DNA of 64,000 bases from Diabrotica undecimpunctata (taxonomy: Eukaryota; Arthropoda; Insecta; Coleoptera; Chrysomelidae): NCBI RefSeq assembly GCF_040954645.1, contig NC_092809.1, positions 84,914,573-84,978,572 of the forward strand, written 5' to 3'. A model generated the notes under the pieces. That model did not search any database, was not told where the DNA came from, and saw nothing but the letters and a program-made list of their open reading frames with translations. Positions within the stretch are counted from its first letter, which is position 1; each line of letters opens with the position of its first letter. Positions 31,813-42,490 of this stretch are shown here, piece after piece. Position numbers and translations under genes: made by a program.

Positions 31813-33361
31813 AACTGGCTTCTCCTAAGTTGTCTGTTATGAGAACAATATCATCGGCATATATGAGATGATTGAATATCTTTCCATCGATTCTAATACC
31901 CTTTGATTCCCACTCTAGCCTTTTAAATGCGTACTCCATAACTGTTAAAAATAGTTTCTTTTTACCATCACCATCTTTCCCCGGACCTCTATTATTTTTC
32001 ATATTTTTGAGGGCATGTTGAATTTCCTCTCGTGATATATCTGGTATATCCTCCGATCCTACATTATGTACCTTTTGTATTAGTTGTTCGATGAGCTCTG
32101 GAATAAGTTGACTTTTATATAATGTTTCATAGAAACTTTCCACTATATGTAATATGCTTGGTCTATCTGAGATAATATTTCCATTTTTGTCTTTAAGTTG
32201 GAAGATTTCTTTTTTGTCATTTTCTATTTTTCTCCTCAATGCTTTCATGCTTTTGTTGTCTTCTATACTTTTTATAATTTTCTCGTTGTTGTATTTTCTA
32301 ATATCCCGTCTGATGGCTTTAGAGATTTCTTTATTTATGTTGTTTATATCTTGTGAGTCAACATTTCCTTCACTTCTCAGCATTCTACGATCTTCCATTT
32401 TTTGTTTTGTTTCTTTACTATTTTTTTGTTCTTTCTTTTGATCTTCCATTTTTTGTTTCGTTTCTTTACTATTTTTTTGTTCTTTTCCATGTTTAGGGCC
32501 AAATTTTTCCTGAGCTTGTGTTAATGTATCTACTATTTCTTCGTTTAGGTTATTTATGTCTTCTCTTGTTGTATTTCTGAGTAAGTTACTGGTGATATAT
32601 TTTTCAAACTCAAGTTCATTCGTTGGGCGCATCCAAGGTTTGAATTTTTTACTTTTTATCATCATCAGTCTTTCTTGCTTAATATTGACTTCTACAGTTG
32701 CTCGGACCATTCTATGATCGCTTGCAACCGAAAATTGATTTAAGACTGTAACATCTTTGACTATATGTTTTTTGTCAATGATGATGAAGTCGATCTCATT
32801 TTTTGTCTTACCATAGGGGCTCTTCCAAGTCCATCTTCTATGGATCTTCTTATAGAAGAAGCTATTCATTAAATATAGATTGTTTTCTAATAGGAAATTT
32901 AAGAGTATTTCGCCCCTTTCGTTTCTACCTGGTGTGCCAAAATTTCCGAGGGCATTTTCAGCTGGGTCAGTGCTTATTCCTATTTTGTCATTAAAGTCAC
33001 CACATATTACCGTAAAATGTTCTTGGTCTTCTGAAACAGCTGTGTGCAAGTCATCATAGAACTGTTCTATTTCTTCGTCAGCGTGACTCGATGTTGGTGC
33101 ATAGACTTGAATGATCTTTATGGAGTAACGGGTGTTTAGTTGTAATTTTGCAAGTATAACTCTTGTGGAAACTGCTTTTACTGATATGATATTCTCAGCT
33201 AGTTTTTTATTAATAAAGAGCCCAATGCCTCCATTCCCATAGTTTTCTCCGACATGATAGAAAATGTGACCGGATTTTAAAGTGGTTAGGCTTTCTTCTT
33301 TCCTTCTGACCTCAGCGACTCCAACAATGTCCCAATTGATTTTATTAAGTTCAGATTCCAT
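31721..33361 (-). CDS. RTE-like ORF: AP endonuclease fused across a deletion to RT end
   Basis: This is a 546-codon open frame. The first ~230 residues form an AP-type endonuclease (ICGDFNDKIG, WTWKSPYGKTKNEIDFIIID, SDHRMVRATV). A Lys/Gln-rich linker follows with a duplicated ~17-residue block (KKEQKNSKETKQKMED). RT begins at HALKNMKNNRGPGKDG (about 31970). Then the frame jumps to KLFLTVMEYAFKRLEWE, and soon to the RT box IYADDIVLI (about 31850). The finger and palm motifs between are missing. The endonuclease could still nick DNA; reverse transcription is not possible. The start could lie further upstream, since element ORFs often begin earlier. Confidence 0.8.
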   Translation of the reverse strand: MESELNKINWDIVGVAEVRRKEESLTTLKSGHIFYHVGENYGNGGIGLFINKKLAENIISVKAVSTRVILAKLQLNTRYSIKIIQVYAPTSSHADEEIEQFYDDLHTAVSEDQEHFTVICGDFNDKIGISTDPAENALGNFGTPGRNERGEILLNFLLENNLYLMNSFFYKKIHRRWTWKSPYGKTKNEIDFIIIDKKHIVKDVTVLNQFSVASDHRMVRATVEVNIKQERLMMIKSKKFKPWMRPTNELEFEKYITSNLLRNTTREDINNLNEEIVDTLTQAQEKFGPKHGKEQKNSKETKQKMEDQKKEQKNSKETKQKMEDRRMLRSEGNVDSQDINNINKEISKAIRRDIRKYNNEKIIKSIEDNKSMKALRRKIENDKKEIFQLKDKNGNIISDRPSILHIVESFYETLYKSQLIPELIEQLIQKVHNVGSEDIPDISREEIQHALKNMKNNRGPGKDGDGKKKLFLTVMEYAFKRLEWESKGIRIDGKIFNHLIYADDIVLITDNLGEASYATTTTASNPESRFKNKLWKNKNDDQSRPQ

Positions 33362-33626
33362 TTCTATGAATTTTTCTTGTGATAGCAGGGTTCTTGCATT
33401 GAAAGTTGCAATTTTTAGAGATATATATCTGTTAGATGGTTTTCTAAAATATGTCAGAATTTTGCCCCCCCCCCAGAATCCGTGGGACTGACTGATAGTC
33501 TGTCTGATAGTCTGACTGATGGTCTAATAGTCACTAATGAGAAAAGCAAATAAATGTTCTTTAACATACAAAAGAGAGGATCGAAAGTAGGGCATAATGG
33601 AACAATAAAGCCAGTTCGAAAATTTG

Positions 33627-34650
33627 TCTTACTGTAAAGTCATGATGATTTTACTAGAAAATATAGTGTTGTTTAATAATAATAAAGTTCAAGCAATAAT
33701 TACTATATGCATTAACTTGGTACTAATATCTCTGCTCTCCGCTAACAGATGGCAGTCCCGAAAATATTCAAACTCGTGCTTCCCATTATCCAACGATTAG
33801 CCAGTCCAGTACTATACGCCTTATTATGGTACTGATATTGCTGCTGCCCCTCATGAGTGAATAGAATATGGAAGGAAGGTTTTGGCAATTTAATAGGATT
33901 TTGTGTGTTAGAATATTATTTTTCCGAGAAAGTGAAGAATATCAATTTGCTATCCGGATTTAATCCATAAATTATTAGAATACTATAAAATAATGATATT
34001 AGCATAAAAAACGGTCTAATAGTCAGTAATAAAGCATATAAATGTTCTTTAACATACAAAAGAGATGACGTAGAGTAGGGCATAACCTAACAATAGACCC
34101 ATATAATTTTAAAGGATTGCAACATTTTAGATATCGTAGATAACGTTGTAACATAAGAAATAAAAGGGAATATTCAGGTAGCTAACTGATGTATATATAA
34201 CTCTTATAATACTTTTAAATTCAGAGGTCTAATACGACTTTCTTAAATCAGGATATATAAAACAGTGATTAAACCAGTGCTAATGTGTGGATATGTGGCC
34301 AGAACGCTAACAAAACAATGTACGTAAAACTCAGGTATTAATTAGATCAGGATTGCTAGAAAAGCCATCAGAAGTATTTTACGACTTACAAAGGTCCGCG
34401 TACTAACCAATACCGAACGGAACTAATGCCAAGGCCAAACACATATATAAAGACAACAACGTCGTGTAAGAAGCTAAATCTCAATGCTAAAGTTGCGCTG
34501 GCTATATCCAAAGGCTCTATAATAACTACATTGCCAAGTTAAATTGGGAGGATGCTCAAGAGAAAAAATGCCTTTAGGACTTCCACAAATGAAGGGGGAA
34601 GGTAACATGAGGTCAGATTTAGGAATAATGAGACTATCTACCGACCCATC
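33627..34650 (+). repeat. Unit B copy 2, running into RTE-like RT C-terminus
   Basis: 33627-34110 repeats unit B. The following part reads, in broken frames, IYKTVIKPVLMCGYVARTLT (about 34255) and LNWEDAQEKMPLGLPQMKGE (about 34540), motifs of RTE RT C-termini. The segment 33627-34490 is matched by 52272-52970. It is a dead copy. Confidence 0.65.
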
Positions 34651-34892
34651 ATATTTATCAACACATGCCTGTTCAACTACCTGCTATCCTACTTATAGTC
34701 AATACTCATCTGTTGGGGACTATCAAATCAATTACATGTAATCAAACAAACCAGGCTTAAAAAAAGTTATCTCAGGAAAGGCACTTTTAAAACGTTATTT
34801 ACGTGACTTATTAAAATTTAAATTTTTAATGAAAAGTAAAAGATTAGCCATTTGTTATGGGGTTCAGAGAAGAACCTTCACGATGTTAATTT
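34650..34892. repeat. Spacer with similarity to the palindrome arm
   Basis: About 34813-34880 (AAATTTAAATTTTTAATGAA and on) matches the outer part of the left palindrome arm at about 57330-57400, so it is another copy of that repeat family. The rest shows nothing. Confidence 0.5.
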
Positions 34893-35388
34893 TTTGAGAT
34901 ATGATTGGATGTTTTCTCTTCATTGCATACTGAGACGCCCAAGTGGTATTCTTCTGTGCTAACTTCCTTCCATACCAGTTTTACAAGTTTGACATCTTGG
35001 CGTCTATGCATGTGTACGATCTACCTTAAGCAATTTATTTGCCTAAACAATATCGTTATAAGAGCTTTTTTTATTAAGTATGTGTTCTTCTTCTATACGG
35101 ATTTGTAGCGATATGATAATGAGGTTAAAACAATTTTCCTATTATTTTCCTTTAAATATTCGTAGTTCTTCCTTATCCGTTTTAGTCATTGTCCATGATT
35201 AGCATCTATGTATTAAAATAGGTAAAAGTTTAAATTATGATCTGTATTTCTTTAGTGGCATTATTATTAACCGTGATTATTTATCTAAGATATTTAAAGT
35301 GTTCCATATTTACGAAATTGTAGTTGTTAACTTTAATATTTTATCAAGATCTATTAAATTGGTCTCTTCTGTTGATTCGCTGTATTTC
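34893..35388 (-). repeat. Unit A copy 2 (RTE-like), without the hairpin insert
   Basis: This matches 29560-30260 in the same direction but lacks the hairpin MITE, so it shows the empty site at about 35110. It is a worn RTE-like fragment that ends where another family begins at about 35388. Confidence 0.75.
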
Positions 35389-35850
35389 TTCTTAGCTTGA
35401 CGAATTCTTCTTTTTTCATTCTGTGAACTACTAGTGGGTTCTTTTTACGGAATTTTTTCATCACGTTTAGGTAATCATCAACGGTATATAAACGTTGTTG
35501 AAATTTTAGGGCATTTTCAAAATCTCCAAAATCACTACCATTGGGTAAAAGCTATGACTAGGAAAGAAATAGCGTAATGTAATTTTTTCAATGGTAGGAT
35601 GAGTTTCCAAAATCATTTTCAGAATCAAAACTATTTAATGCTGCGGTTTTGGCCGCCACAAGAGTCTGACCACAAAATTACATGTTTTGCAGAAGTAACA
35701 TTTTCTTCAATGTGTTTCTTAAGACAAATGCCTACGTCCTGGGCTCCCCGACCAGCTTCACCTTCTATCCAAATATAACAATGACCTTTTTTTATCCTTG
35801 GCGCTATGGATACCAAGGTTGTAAATACATAATTGACAATAATATACAAT
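35388..35850 (-). pseudogene. Fragment of a repetitive arthropod protein family (CGGQNR motif), possible DDE transposase
   Basis: The minus frame from 35849 reads IKKGHCYIWIEGEAGRGAQD then VILWSDSCGGQNRSIK. After breaks it continues with SFLPNGSDFGDFE, QQRLYTVDDYLNVMKKF and NPLVVHRMKKEEF. From memory of arthropod genomes this is a widespread multi-copy family, probably transposon-derived with an RNase H-like fold, but I cannot name it with certainty. The fragment has several stops. Confidence 0.5.
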
Positions 35851-36280
35851 ATTTATTAGAATTCTCGAAAGGGGAAGAGTTTTTCCTTAAATCAAAACGT
35901 ATTAGATTTTATGAAACACATTTCCAAGAAAACACGTTTTGAATGATTTTTTTTCTTTAGCCAGAATACAGGAGTCCTCGAAATTAAATTCATGTTTTAA
36001 AGTTAATGCATGTTCTGTGAGCGCACATGCGTTTATCTTTTAATTTATATATACACGCTCAAAAATGTTTTTGCATATTATCTGTAACGCCACTGAACGT
36101 TCCTCATTTGAAATTTTTTGCACTGATTTTTTTTTCTACTAAAATAATGTATTTTATTGCTTGTTTTTTGTTTCTTAATCGTCGCAAAGATTCTCAGTAT
36201 TTATATTGCGTCATCAGTTTTCGAAAACTGATACTTGTAAAAATTGGTTTGCGTTTTATTCACTTTGTAGTGCACAATAT
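35851..36280. other. No gene seen
   Basis: AT-rich; it may contain the left end of the following Tc1 element, but I could not match terminal inverted repeats. Confidence 0.4.
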
Positions 36281-37300
36281 GAATAGACAAGTGATATATG
36301 AGTTCAAAAAGAGCTGGAATCGTTACTTTGATTGAGGAAGCCACACACAAGTCGACGTTGCTGTCCGGATTGGAGTTAATCAGAGTGATGTGTCTCGGAT
36401 TGTGAAAAAATATCGAGAGACGAATTCTGTTAGCGATCGTCCAAAAAGCGGAAGACCCAGAATTACTACCACGTACAAGCACGCTTTTAACGTTAACTGC
36501 CCGGAGAAACCCCTCTATGACTGCCCTAGCTATTAGAAGAGAGCTCCAGCAAGCTCATAATATTGTAATTTGCAATCAGACTATTAGAAACAGGTTACAT
36601 TCGGCGAATTTGTTTACAAGAAGACCATTGTTTGTACCAAAGATTACGTTAGAGCAGAAAGGACTCGACTGGAATGGGCCACTAAACATTTACAGTGGCA
36701 TGACAACAGATGAGGAAACGTGTTATTTTCTGATGAAACCAAAATTAGCCTTTTGTCAGGTAATCGCCGAATTAGGTTTTGGAGGAACCCAAATCGACAG
36801 GATAGACTTAATCAAGCTGTCAAAGAGTACCATATCAACGTGGCTCCATAATGTTTTGGGCGGCATCATGCTAAATAATAAAACTCCTCTAATTCCTATT
36901 GTTGGTAACATGAATGGACAAATTTATGTTGATACCATTTTTAGGCCTGTTGTACGCTTGTGGCGAGGAACTGTTGGTCCAGAATTTATTTTTCTGAACG
37001 ACAATGCGCCTCCCCATCGTACGAGACATGTGGCAGATTTTTTAGAGACAGAAGATATCGTCAGATTACAATGGCCACCTTGCTAACCTGACCTCAATCC
37101 ATTGAGCACGGATGAGATATGCTCAAAAGAAAAATTCAGTCCCGGCAGCCACCCCAAGTATACTACAAGGCCTTAGAATAGCAACGATTGAACAATGGGG
37201 CACCATGGACCAGAACTACATTAATACACTTATAAGAAGCATGGGACATCGCATTAAGTCTTGCATTGATGCAAGAGGTGGAAATACGGCATATTAAGTA
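36280..37300 (+). pseudogene. Tc1-like transposase, broken
   Basis: Pieces in order: N-terminal HTH region (VAVRIGVNQSDVSRIVKKY, then SGRPRITT) at 36355-36470; second HTH and linker from 36517 (LAIRRELQQAHNIVICNQ, RRPLFVPK); and the catalytic domain with FLNDNAPPHRTRHV (second Asp, about 36990) and a worn PDLNP box at 37090. C-terminal NYINTLIRSMGHRI follows. The first catalytic Asp region is frameshifted. The enzyme would cut and paste DNA at TA sites. At least four lesions make it inactive. Confidence 0.8.
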
Positions 37301-37418
37301 TTAGTTCCTATATCTGTACAAATTAAAAAAAATATAATTATAATACATATTATAAATAATGATAATAAATTGTTATTCCTTTAAATTGTGTTTATTGTTT
37401 TTTTCAAAACATACAATT

Positions 37419-37420
<2 letters not shown>

Positions 37421-37500
<80 letters not shown>
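37421..37500. repeat. (TA)n microsatellite
   Basis: Eighty bases of TA, just downstream of the Tc1 relic. Confidence 0.95.
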
Positions 37501-37504
<4 letters not shown>

Positions 37505-37591
37505 AAGCATTTTGTTAAAAAAAAAAATAGATTTCACCAGATTTGGTGGATAATTTTGAAAATATTACATTATACAAAACATTTTTAAGTG

Positions 37592-37695
<104 letters not shown>

Positions 37696-37724
37696 TACTT
37701 GTGACTCGTTTTAAAAATAAATAT

Positions 37725-37839
37725 AAATGTTTTGGATGGGTTGGAGTCAATAACTATAATAACTCAATAATATAATAACTATAATAACAATAACAATAAT
37801 AAGTCAATATTGACTCCAACCCATCCAAACATCCAAAAC

Positions 37840-37842
<3 letters not shown>
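37725..37842. repeat. Inverted repeat between two TA tracts
   Basis: AAATGTTTTGGATGGGTTGG (then AGTCAA) at 37725-37750 pairs with its complement at 37810-37842, apart from a 7-base insertion in the right arm. The loop is an AATAAT-rich sequence. TA tracts lie on both sides. Confidence 0.8.

Positions 37843-37916
<74 letters not shown>
37843..37916. repeat. (TA)n microsatellite
   Basis: About 74 bases of TA, the right flank of the hairpin. 37917-38355 beyond it holds no recognisable feature. Confidence 0.9.
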
Positions 37917-37919
<3 letters not shown>

Positions 37920-38354
37920 CAAATAAGTGTGGCAACCGCGCTTTCTCGAGTCTATCTATACCAATATCCCACGATACTAAGAATAGCCTACAATTACTTT
38001 GAAAATAAATTAAAAAATGTAACTAATATAATTATACAATATTCGAATTGAACGAGGTGTAACAACAGACGAATTCACGATACGTTTTAGCAAATTAATA
38101 TTTGGTCAACACAATTTATGCGAATTCTTTATTATTATTTACCATTTATCAGTGGCGTATCATAAAGGCATCTTAAGTCTTGTATGAAAATTTGAATTTA
38201 TTTGATATTTCTATTTATTTTATAAATTGAAAATAGGTAGACGTTTTTTTTTAATAATTTGATTAGATAATAATTAATTGCCAAAAACAAATATAACGAT
38301 TGTTAGTAAAAACGTTTTTATTTTATAACTATTTATATTCTGTTTTTTTAAGCA

Positions 38355-38600
38355 TAAACACTTGGATGGGATGTGTAGTGAGTAACACTAAGCCGCAAAC
38401 CCCTATCTTTTGTAAAACTGCTTATCCATAGGTATTCCGATACACCAGCCTATTCTAGGCCAAAATAGCAGACTATTTAGTCTTTATACTGTTACGTAAC
38501 TATTTTTGTTTTCTGGTCAGGATTTAAACAATCAATTCACTAGATCATTCACAGTGAAGTTTCCGCCGCTTGAGTATCTGACCCACGATTATATTCTAGC
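38355..38600 (-). mobile_element. tRNA-derived SINE (family 1), diverged copy
   Basis: This aligns with 21649-21925, sharing landmarks such as AGCCGCAA(G/A)CCC, CCAGC(A/C)TATTCTAG and TTTTTGTTTTCTG. On the minus strand A-box-like (TACTCAAGCGGCGG) and B-box-like (TTTAAATCCTGACC) stretches remain. Its target-site duplication was not resolved. Confidence 0.65.
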
Positions 38601-38679
38601 CGTAAATAAGCCTCTTCCCATCCAGCTTCCACTTTTTCTCTTATATTTTTAATACATGGCCAATACCGTTCTTTCAATT

Positions 38680-39260
38680 TGTAGGATGTGTGCAATCTAT
38701 ACTGGTTTGTAATATGTTTGAATATTCCCTGTAGAGAATGCGATAGAGCCTATATTGGACAGACAAATAGAAGGATCCAAGTAAGACAAGAAGAACATCG
38801 CAATGCCATCGAACGAAAGAAACGACGTCATCCATAGCCCAGCATTCTTTAGTTACAGGACACAAAATTGACCTCAAACATACGGTAATGTTAGCGAATG
38901 TCGAAAACAAGAGAAACGAATTATCAGAGAAACCACAGAAATAGAAAAACAAGAAAATAATTTAAATTCTCGAGACGATGCCCAAAGATTGCCAAAACAT
39001 GGAAACCAATTATCCCGAAGAATAACGCAAGAACGGAATCGACCAAGACCCCGCCCACTGACCTGCGCACTGGACCAATTACAAGCGCGCGCGCAACGCG
39101 CAGTAACTACAAAAGCCAGCCGCCTAACATCCGTAGCGTCACTTCCACTCGAACATCGACAAGAAGCAGACCATCCAGAGAGACTTGAAATGGCAAGTGA
39201 GATCTTGCCGAAACGTCGTCAAAATGGTGACATTTTAAACACGGTATCAAATCTCTAATC
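38680..39260 (+). pseudogene. Penelope-like element: GIY-YIG endonuclease and C-terminus
   Basis: [20 protein letters not shown] then EEHRNAIERKK at 38730-38830 is the GIY-YIG endonuclease core with its conserved Arg and Glu-His region. In shifted frames SLVTGHKIDLKHT and a charged tail follow, to ASEILPKRRQNGDI (about 39215). Penelope elements pair this endonuclease with a telomerase-like RT; the RT is absent. The tail overlaps the left arm of an inverted repeat with a TA loop. Confidence 0.75.
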
Positions 39261-39454
39261 AATGAGATGGTTTAAAATTCTTGTAACAAGTACAGAAAAA
39301 AGTTATTAAGGTCTTGTAAGTAGCGTCGATATACAGATGCTACGTCGTCAAAATGGTTTTTATCAAAGCCAACAACATTTAACGCGGAGTCAAACCCGGA
39401 ATACCATTGATATAACATACAGCTCCCGCGAAAATATCAAAACTTATAAAATAT

Positions 39455-39546
<92 letters not shown>

Positions 39547-39728
39547 CTACTATCATTTTCGCATCGATACATTATGCTTTTCCCATCAATTTAGCATCGT
39601 CTTGCAAAGTAGCATCTGTATATCGACGCTACTTTACAAGACCTCAATAACTGTTTTCCTGTACTTGTTACAAGAATTTTAACCATCTCATTGATTAGAG
39701 TTTTGATACCGTGTTGGTATTTTAAAAT
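39232..39728. repeat. Inverted repeat with (TA)n loop at a Penelope 3' end
   Basis: Arms 39232-39343 and 39609-39728 are ~110-base near reverse complements (landmark ACAGATGCTAC / GTAGCATCTGT). The loop contains an 83-base TA tract at 39459-39541. The left arm overlaps the end of the Penelope reading frame, so this may be the element's own terminal structure. Confidence 0.85.
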
Positions 39729-40054
39729 ATCCGCTTTCTCTTTTTATCCCTTACTGAGTTATATAAGTTTATTCCAGAAAATGTTTGAGTCTAAAATGAT
39801 GGTACAGTGAAAATATTATATATATTTAGTTCAGGGTTTTACCGTTTACTCGCTGCCATTATATACATGAAAATGTATATCCCACTTTCATTATCAATCA
39901 TTTTAGCATCAGAAATTTGGCATCGCTGTTGAATATAATATTGCCCACAACGAAATAGTAAATTTAAGAATATATATATTTTTTTTCATCCACAAATCAT
40001 TTTGGAATCATGTTTGGTTAAAAGGAACGGGTTATGATATATTGCAACTACCTA
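39729..40054. other. No gene seen
   Basis: AT-rich sequence between the inverted repeat and the satellite array, with no motif recognised. Confidence 0.5.
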
Positions 40055-41195
40055 TTGTATCTTCACTCCAATTCGTCCAGTCGCGACGTACAGCCCCTCA
40101 AATGATAGGATTTAACCAATAAAATACAATAAGACAGAAAAATCAAATATAGCAGCATGTCAAAAAGGCCTTAATTATATATCTTCGTTTCTATAAGTCC
40201 AATCGTGACGTACAGTATCTCAAATGACAGGATTTAACCAATTGAAAACAATGAAATAAAAAAATGAAATACAGCAACATGTCCAAAGGGCCGTAGTCAC
40301 GTATCTTCGGTCCTATTAGTCCAATCGTGACGTATAGTACCTCTAATGATAGGATTTAACATAAATAATACAATGGGATAGAAAATCAAATGCAGAACAA
40401 TGTCAAAAGGGCCTTAGTTGTGTATCTTTAGTTCTATTAGTCCAATCATGATGTGCAGTACCTCAAATGAAAGGATTTGACAAATAAAATACAATGAGGT
40501 ATAAAAATTAAATGGAGTAGCATGTCAAAATGGCCTTAGTTATGTATCTTCGGTCCTATTAGTCCAATCGTGACGTACGATACCTAAAATGATAGCACTT
40601 AACCAATAGAATACAATGACATAGAAATCAAATACAGCATCACGTCAAAAGGGCCTTAGTTACGTATCTTCGTTTTTAGTGGCCCAATCGTGACGTACAG
40701 TACCTCAAATGATAGGATTTAACCAATCGATTACAATAACATAGAAAAATAAAATACATCAGCTTGTCAAAAGGGCCTTAGTTATGTATCTGCGGTCCTA
40801 TTAGTCCAATCGTGACGTTTCGTACCCCAAATGATAGAATTTAACTAATAGAATACAATGAGATATAAAAATTAAATAGAGTAGCCTGGCAAAAGGGCCT
40901 TAGTTATGTATCTTTGATCCTATTAGTCCAATCGTGACGTACAGTACCTCAAATGGTACAATTTAACCAATAGAATACTACGACGTAGAAATCAAATACA
41001 TTACCACCAAAAGGACCTTAGGTATATATCTTTGCTCCTATATTATATGTTATGTCAAAAGAGCCTTAGTTGCGTATCTCCGGTCCTATAGGTTTAATCA
41101 TGACATATGGAGCCTAAAATGATAGGATTTAACGGAGATAATACGATGGTGGAGAAAAATTAAACATGGCGGCATGTAATAACACCTTAAACTGG
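40055..41195. repeat. Satellite array, ~122-bp monomer, about nine copies
   Basis: The landmark GTCCAATCGTGACGTACAG recurs at about 40075, 40197, 40319, 40440, 40561, 40682, 40805 and 40926, each followed by CCTCAAATGATAGGATTTAA and, later, GTCAAAAGGGCCTTAGTTA. The last unit(s) near 41000-41195 are truncated and divergent. Monomers differ by roughly one base in ten, so the array is old or lightly homogenised. A further monomer piece lies at 41845-41900. Confidence 0.92.
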
Positions 41196-41775
41196 CAGCA
41201 ATAAAACGAATTAACGCACAGAAGTGTGTGACATATTACGTGACAGGATTATTAGCGAATACCATACGATTACGTCATGCATATCTTTGCATACGTCCAC
41301 TTTTAGTTAACTACTTAGTATGTATTCAGTACTTTGCTTTACGGTTGTTGAGGCATGGGCTCTTAAACAGAAGAATGTTAAAAATCTTGAAAGCTTTGAG
41401 ATGTGGTGCTACCGCCGTATACTAAAAATAAGTTGGGTGGATAAAATTACAAATGAAGAGGTAATACGCAGAATAAATAACGATCCAAAAGTTATACTGA
41501 ATATAAAAAAGAGAAAACTTGAATAGTTTGGCCACCTGATGAGAGGACAAAAGTACACATTCCTACAAAATATAATGCAAGGAAAAATCCAAGGACGCAG
41601 AAATCCAGGCCGTATAAGAATGTCCTGGATGAGAAATTTAAGAGAGTGGTTTGGCTGTACCACTAACGAATTATTCAAAACAGCAGTAAATAAAATTAGA
41701 ATCGCCCTAATGATATCCAATCTCCGATAGGAGAGGCACTTAAAGAAGAAGATATGATAAACTCGAAAAATCTCC
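41196..41775 (+). mobile_element. RTE-like fragment inserted in the satellite array
   Basis: The plus strand encodes VVEAWALKQKNVKNLESFE, MWCYRRILKISWV, FGHLMRGQKYTFLQ and RNLREWFGCTTNE, with one stop (TAG at 41524). It ends AGGCACTTAAAGAAGAAG, as does the copy at 24225-24787. It separates the main array from a leftover monomer at 41845. A target-site duplication was not identified. Confidence 0.75.
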
Positions 41776-41949
41776 AAGGTTCACTGTTAGACATATGCCT
41801 CCCGTTCAGTGCACACATTTACTGCTCCTTGACGCTGTGATGAGAATGAGATAGGATTTAACAAATAGAATGACAGAAAACTAAACAAGACAGTGTGTCA
41901 AACGTGGAATGCGTCGCAGAACGTGAAATATTAGCGTAAAATATCCATT

Positions 41950-42070
41950 TAATTTTTTTCCTCAGTTGAATAATTCCTGCTGGTATTTGGTCTAAGCTTA
42001 CTTCTTTTCCCCATTCAAGCTGTTTCATAGCTAATTCTACTTCCTCTTTATAGTGCTCTGTTCATCTGTT
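41950..42070 (-). pseudogene. Non-LTR RT fragment
   Basis: The minus strand reads VELAMKQLEWGKEVSLDQIP then AGIIQL, the first conserved RT block of a non-LTR element. It is a short, isolated remnant. Confidence 0.55.
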
Positions 42071-42229
42071 TTGGTAAAACATAAAACAGTTGTTTCAGAT
42101 ATCTTTATCGCGTTTCCTTTTTTTATCGATGAATATGCTGTCGTTTTCATCTTCTACTATTTCATATAGAGCTACACGATTAACAATTCCAAATCAAGAA
42201 AACACAAATAACACTCAGAATTATATTAT

Positions 42230-42490
42230 ACAACTAATAGTCGAAAAATGAAGAGCAAAAGATAGATAATCAGACAATTAAGATCAGCGCTACATGATGC
42301 ACGCAATTCCACATTTGAACACTACATTAGTACATTGTCTAAAGAAAATCATTCACTATGGATAGCAACAAAAACACTTAAAGAGACCTGAACAATACAA
42401 CCCACCAAATAAGAAAGATGACGTTAGTTGAGGAAGATCAGACCAGGAAAAAATGTCAACATTTTCAGAATACCAGATAATAATAATCAA
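42230..42490 (+). pseudogene. Jockey-like fragment preceding RT
   Basis: In frame pieces: RQLRSALHDARNSTFEHYIS, LWIATKTLKRPEQ and RSDQEKMSTFSEYQ. This matches the region between endonuclease and RT in Jockey-type elements. It is isolated and contains stops. Confidence 0.55.

Larger units (their letters stand above)
31088..33520 (-). mobile_element. RTE-like non-LTR retrotransposon, nearly full length but internally deleted
   Basis: A 13-base duplication GGTCTAATAGTCA at 31075-31087 and 33521-33533 flanks this 2433-base copy. The minus-strand 3' end has a GAT-repeat tail (TCATCATCATC on the plus strand). It carries an intact AP-like endonuclease domain and only the last parts of the RT. Sequence quality suggests a fairly young insertion into unit B. 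Confidence 0.9.
30672..33610 (+). repeat. Dispersed unit B, copy 1 (split by an RTE element)
   Basis: 30672-31087 plus 33521-33610 form one copy of a ~500-base unit that is repeated directly at 33627-34110 and again at 52272-52700 (landmark CCAGTCC...TATACGCCTTATTATGG). The unit leads, in copies 2 and 3, into RTE-like RT sequence. It is noncoding in itself. Confidence 0.75.

Noticed and set aside
36027..36335. 102-codon plus-strand frame before the Tc1 relic
   Set aside because: Phe/Leu-rich composition of AT-rich DNA; only its last part overlaps the Tc1 N-terminal region by chance frame.
37388..37588. Open frames made of repeated Ile-Tyr over (TA)n tracts (also 37565-37750, 45582-45785, 59527-59912)
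   Set aside because: They are translations of a dinucleotide microsatellite with no other sequence support.
40055..41195. CRISPR-like array (regular ~122-base period)
   Set aside because: Whole monomers repeat with similar divergence along their length; there are no short constant repeats with unique spacers, and the context is a eukaryotic genome.
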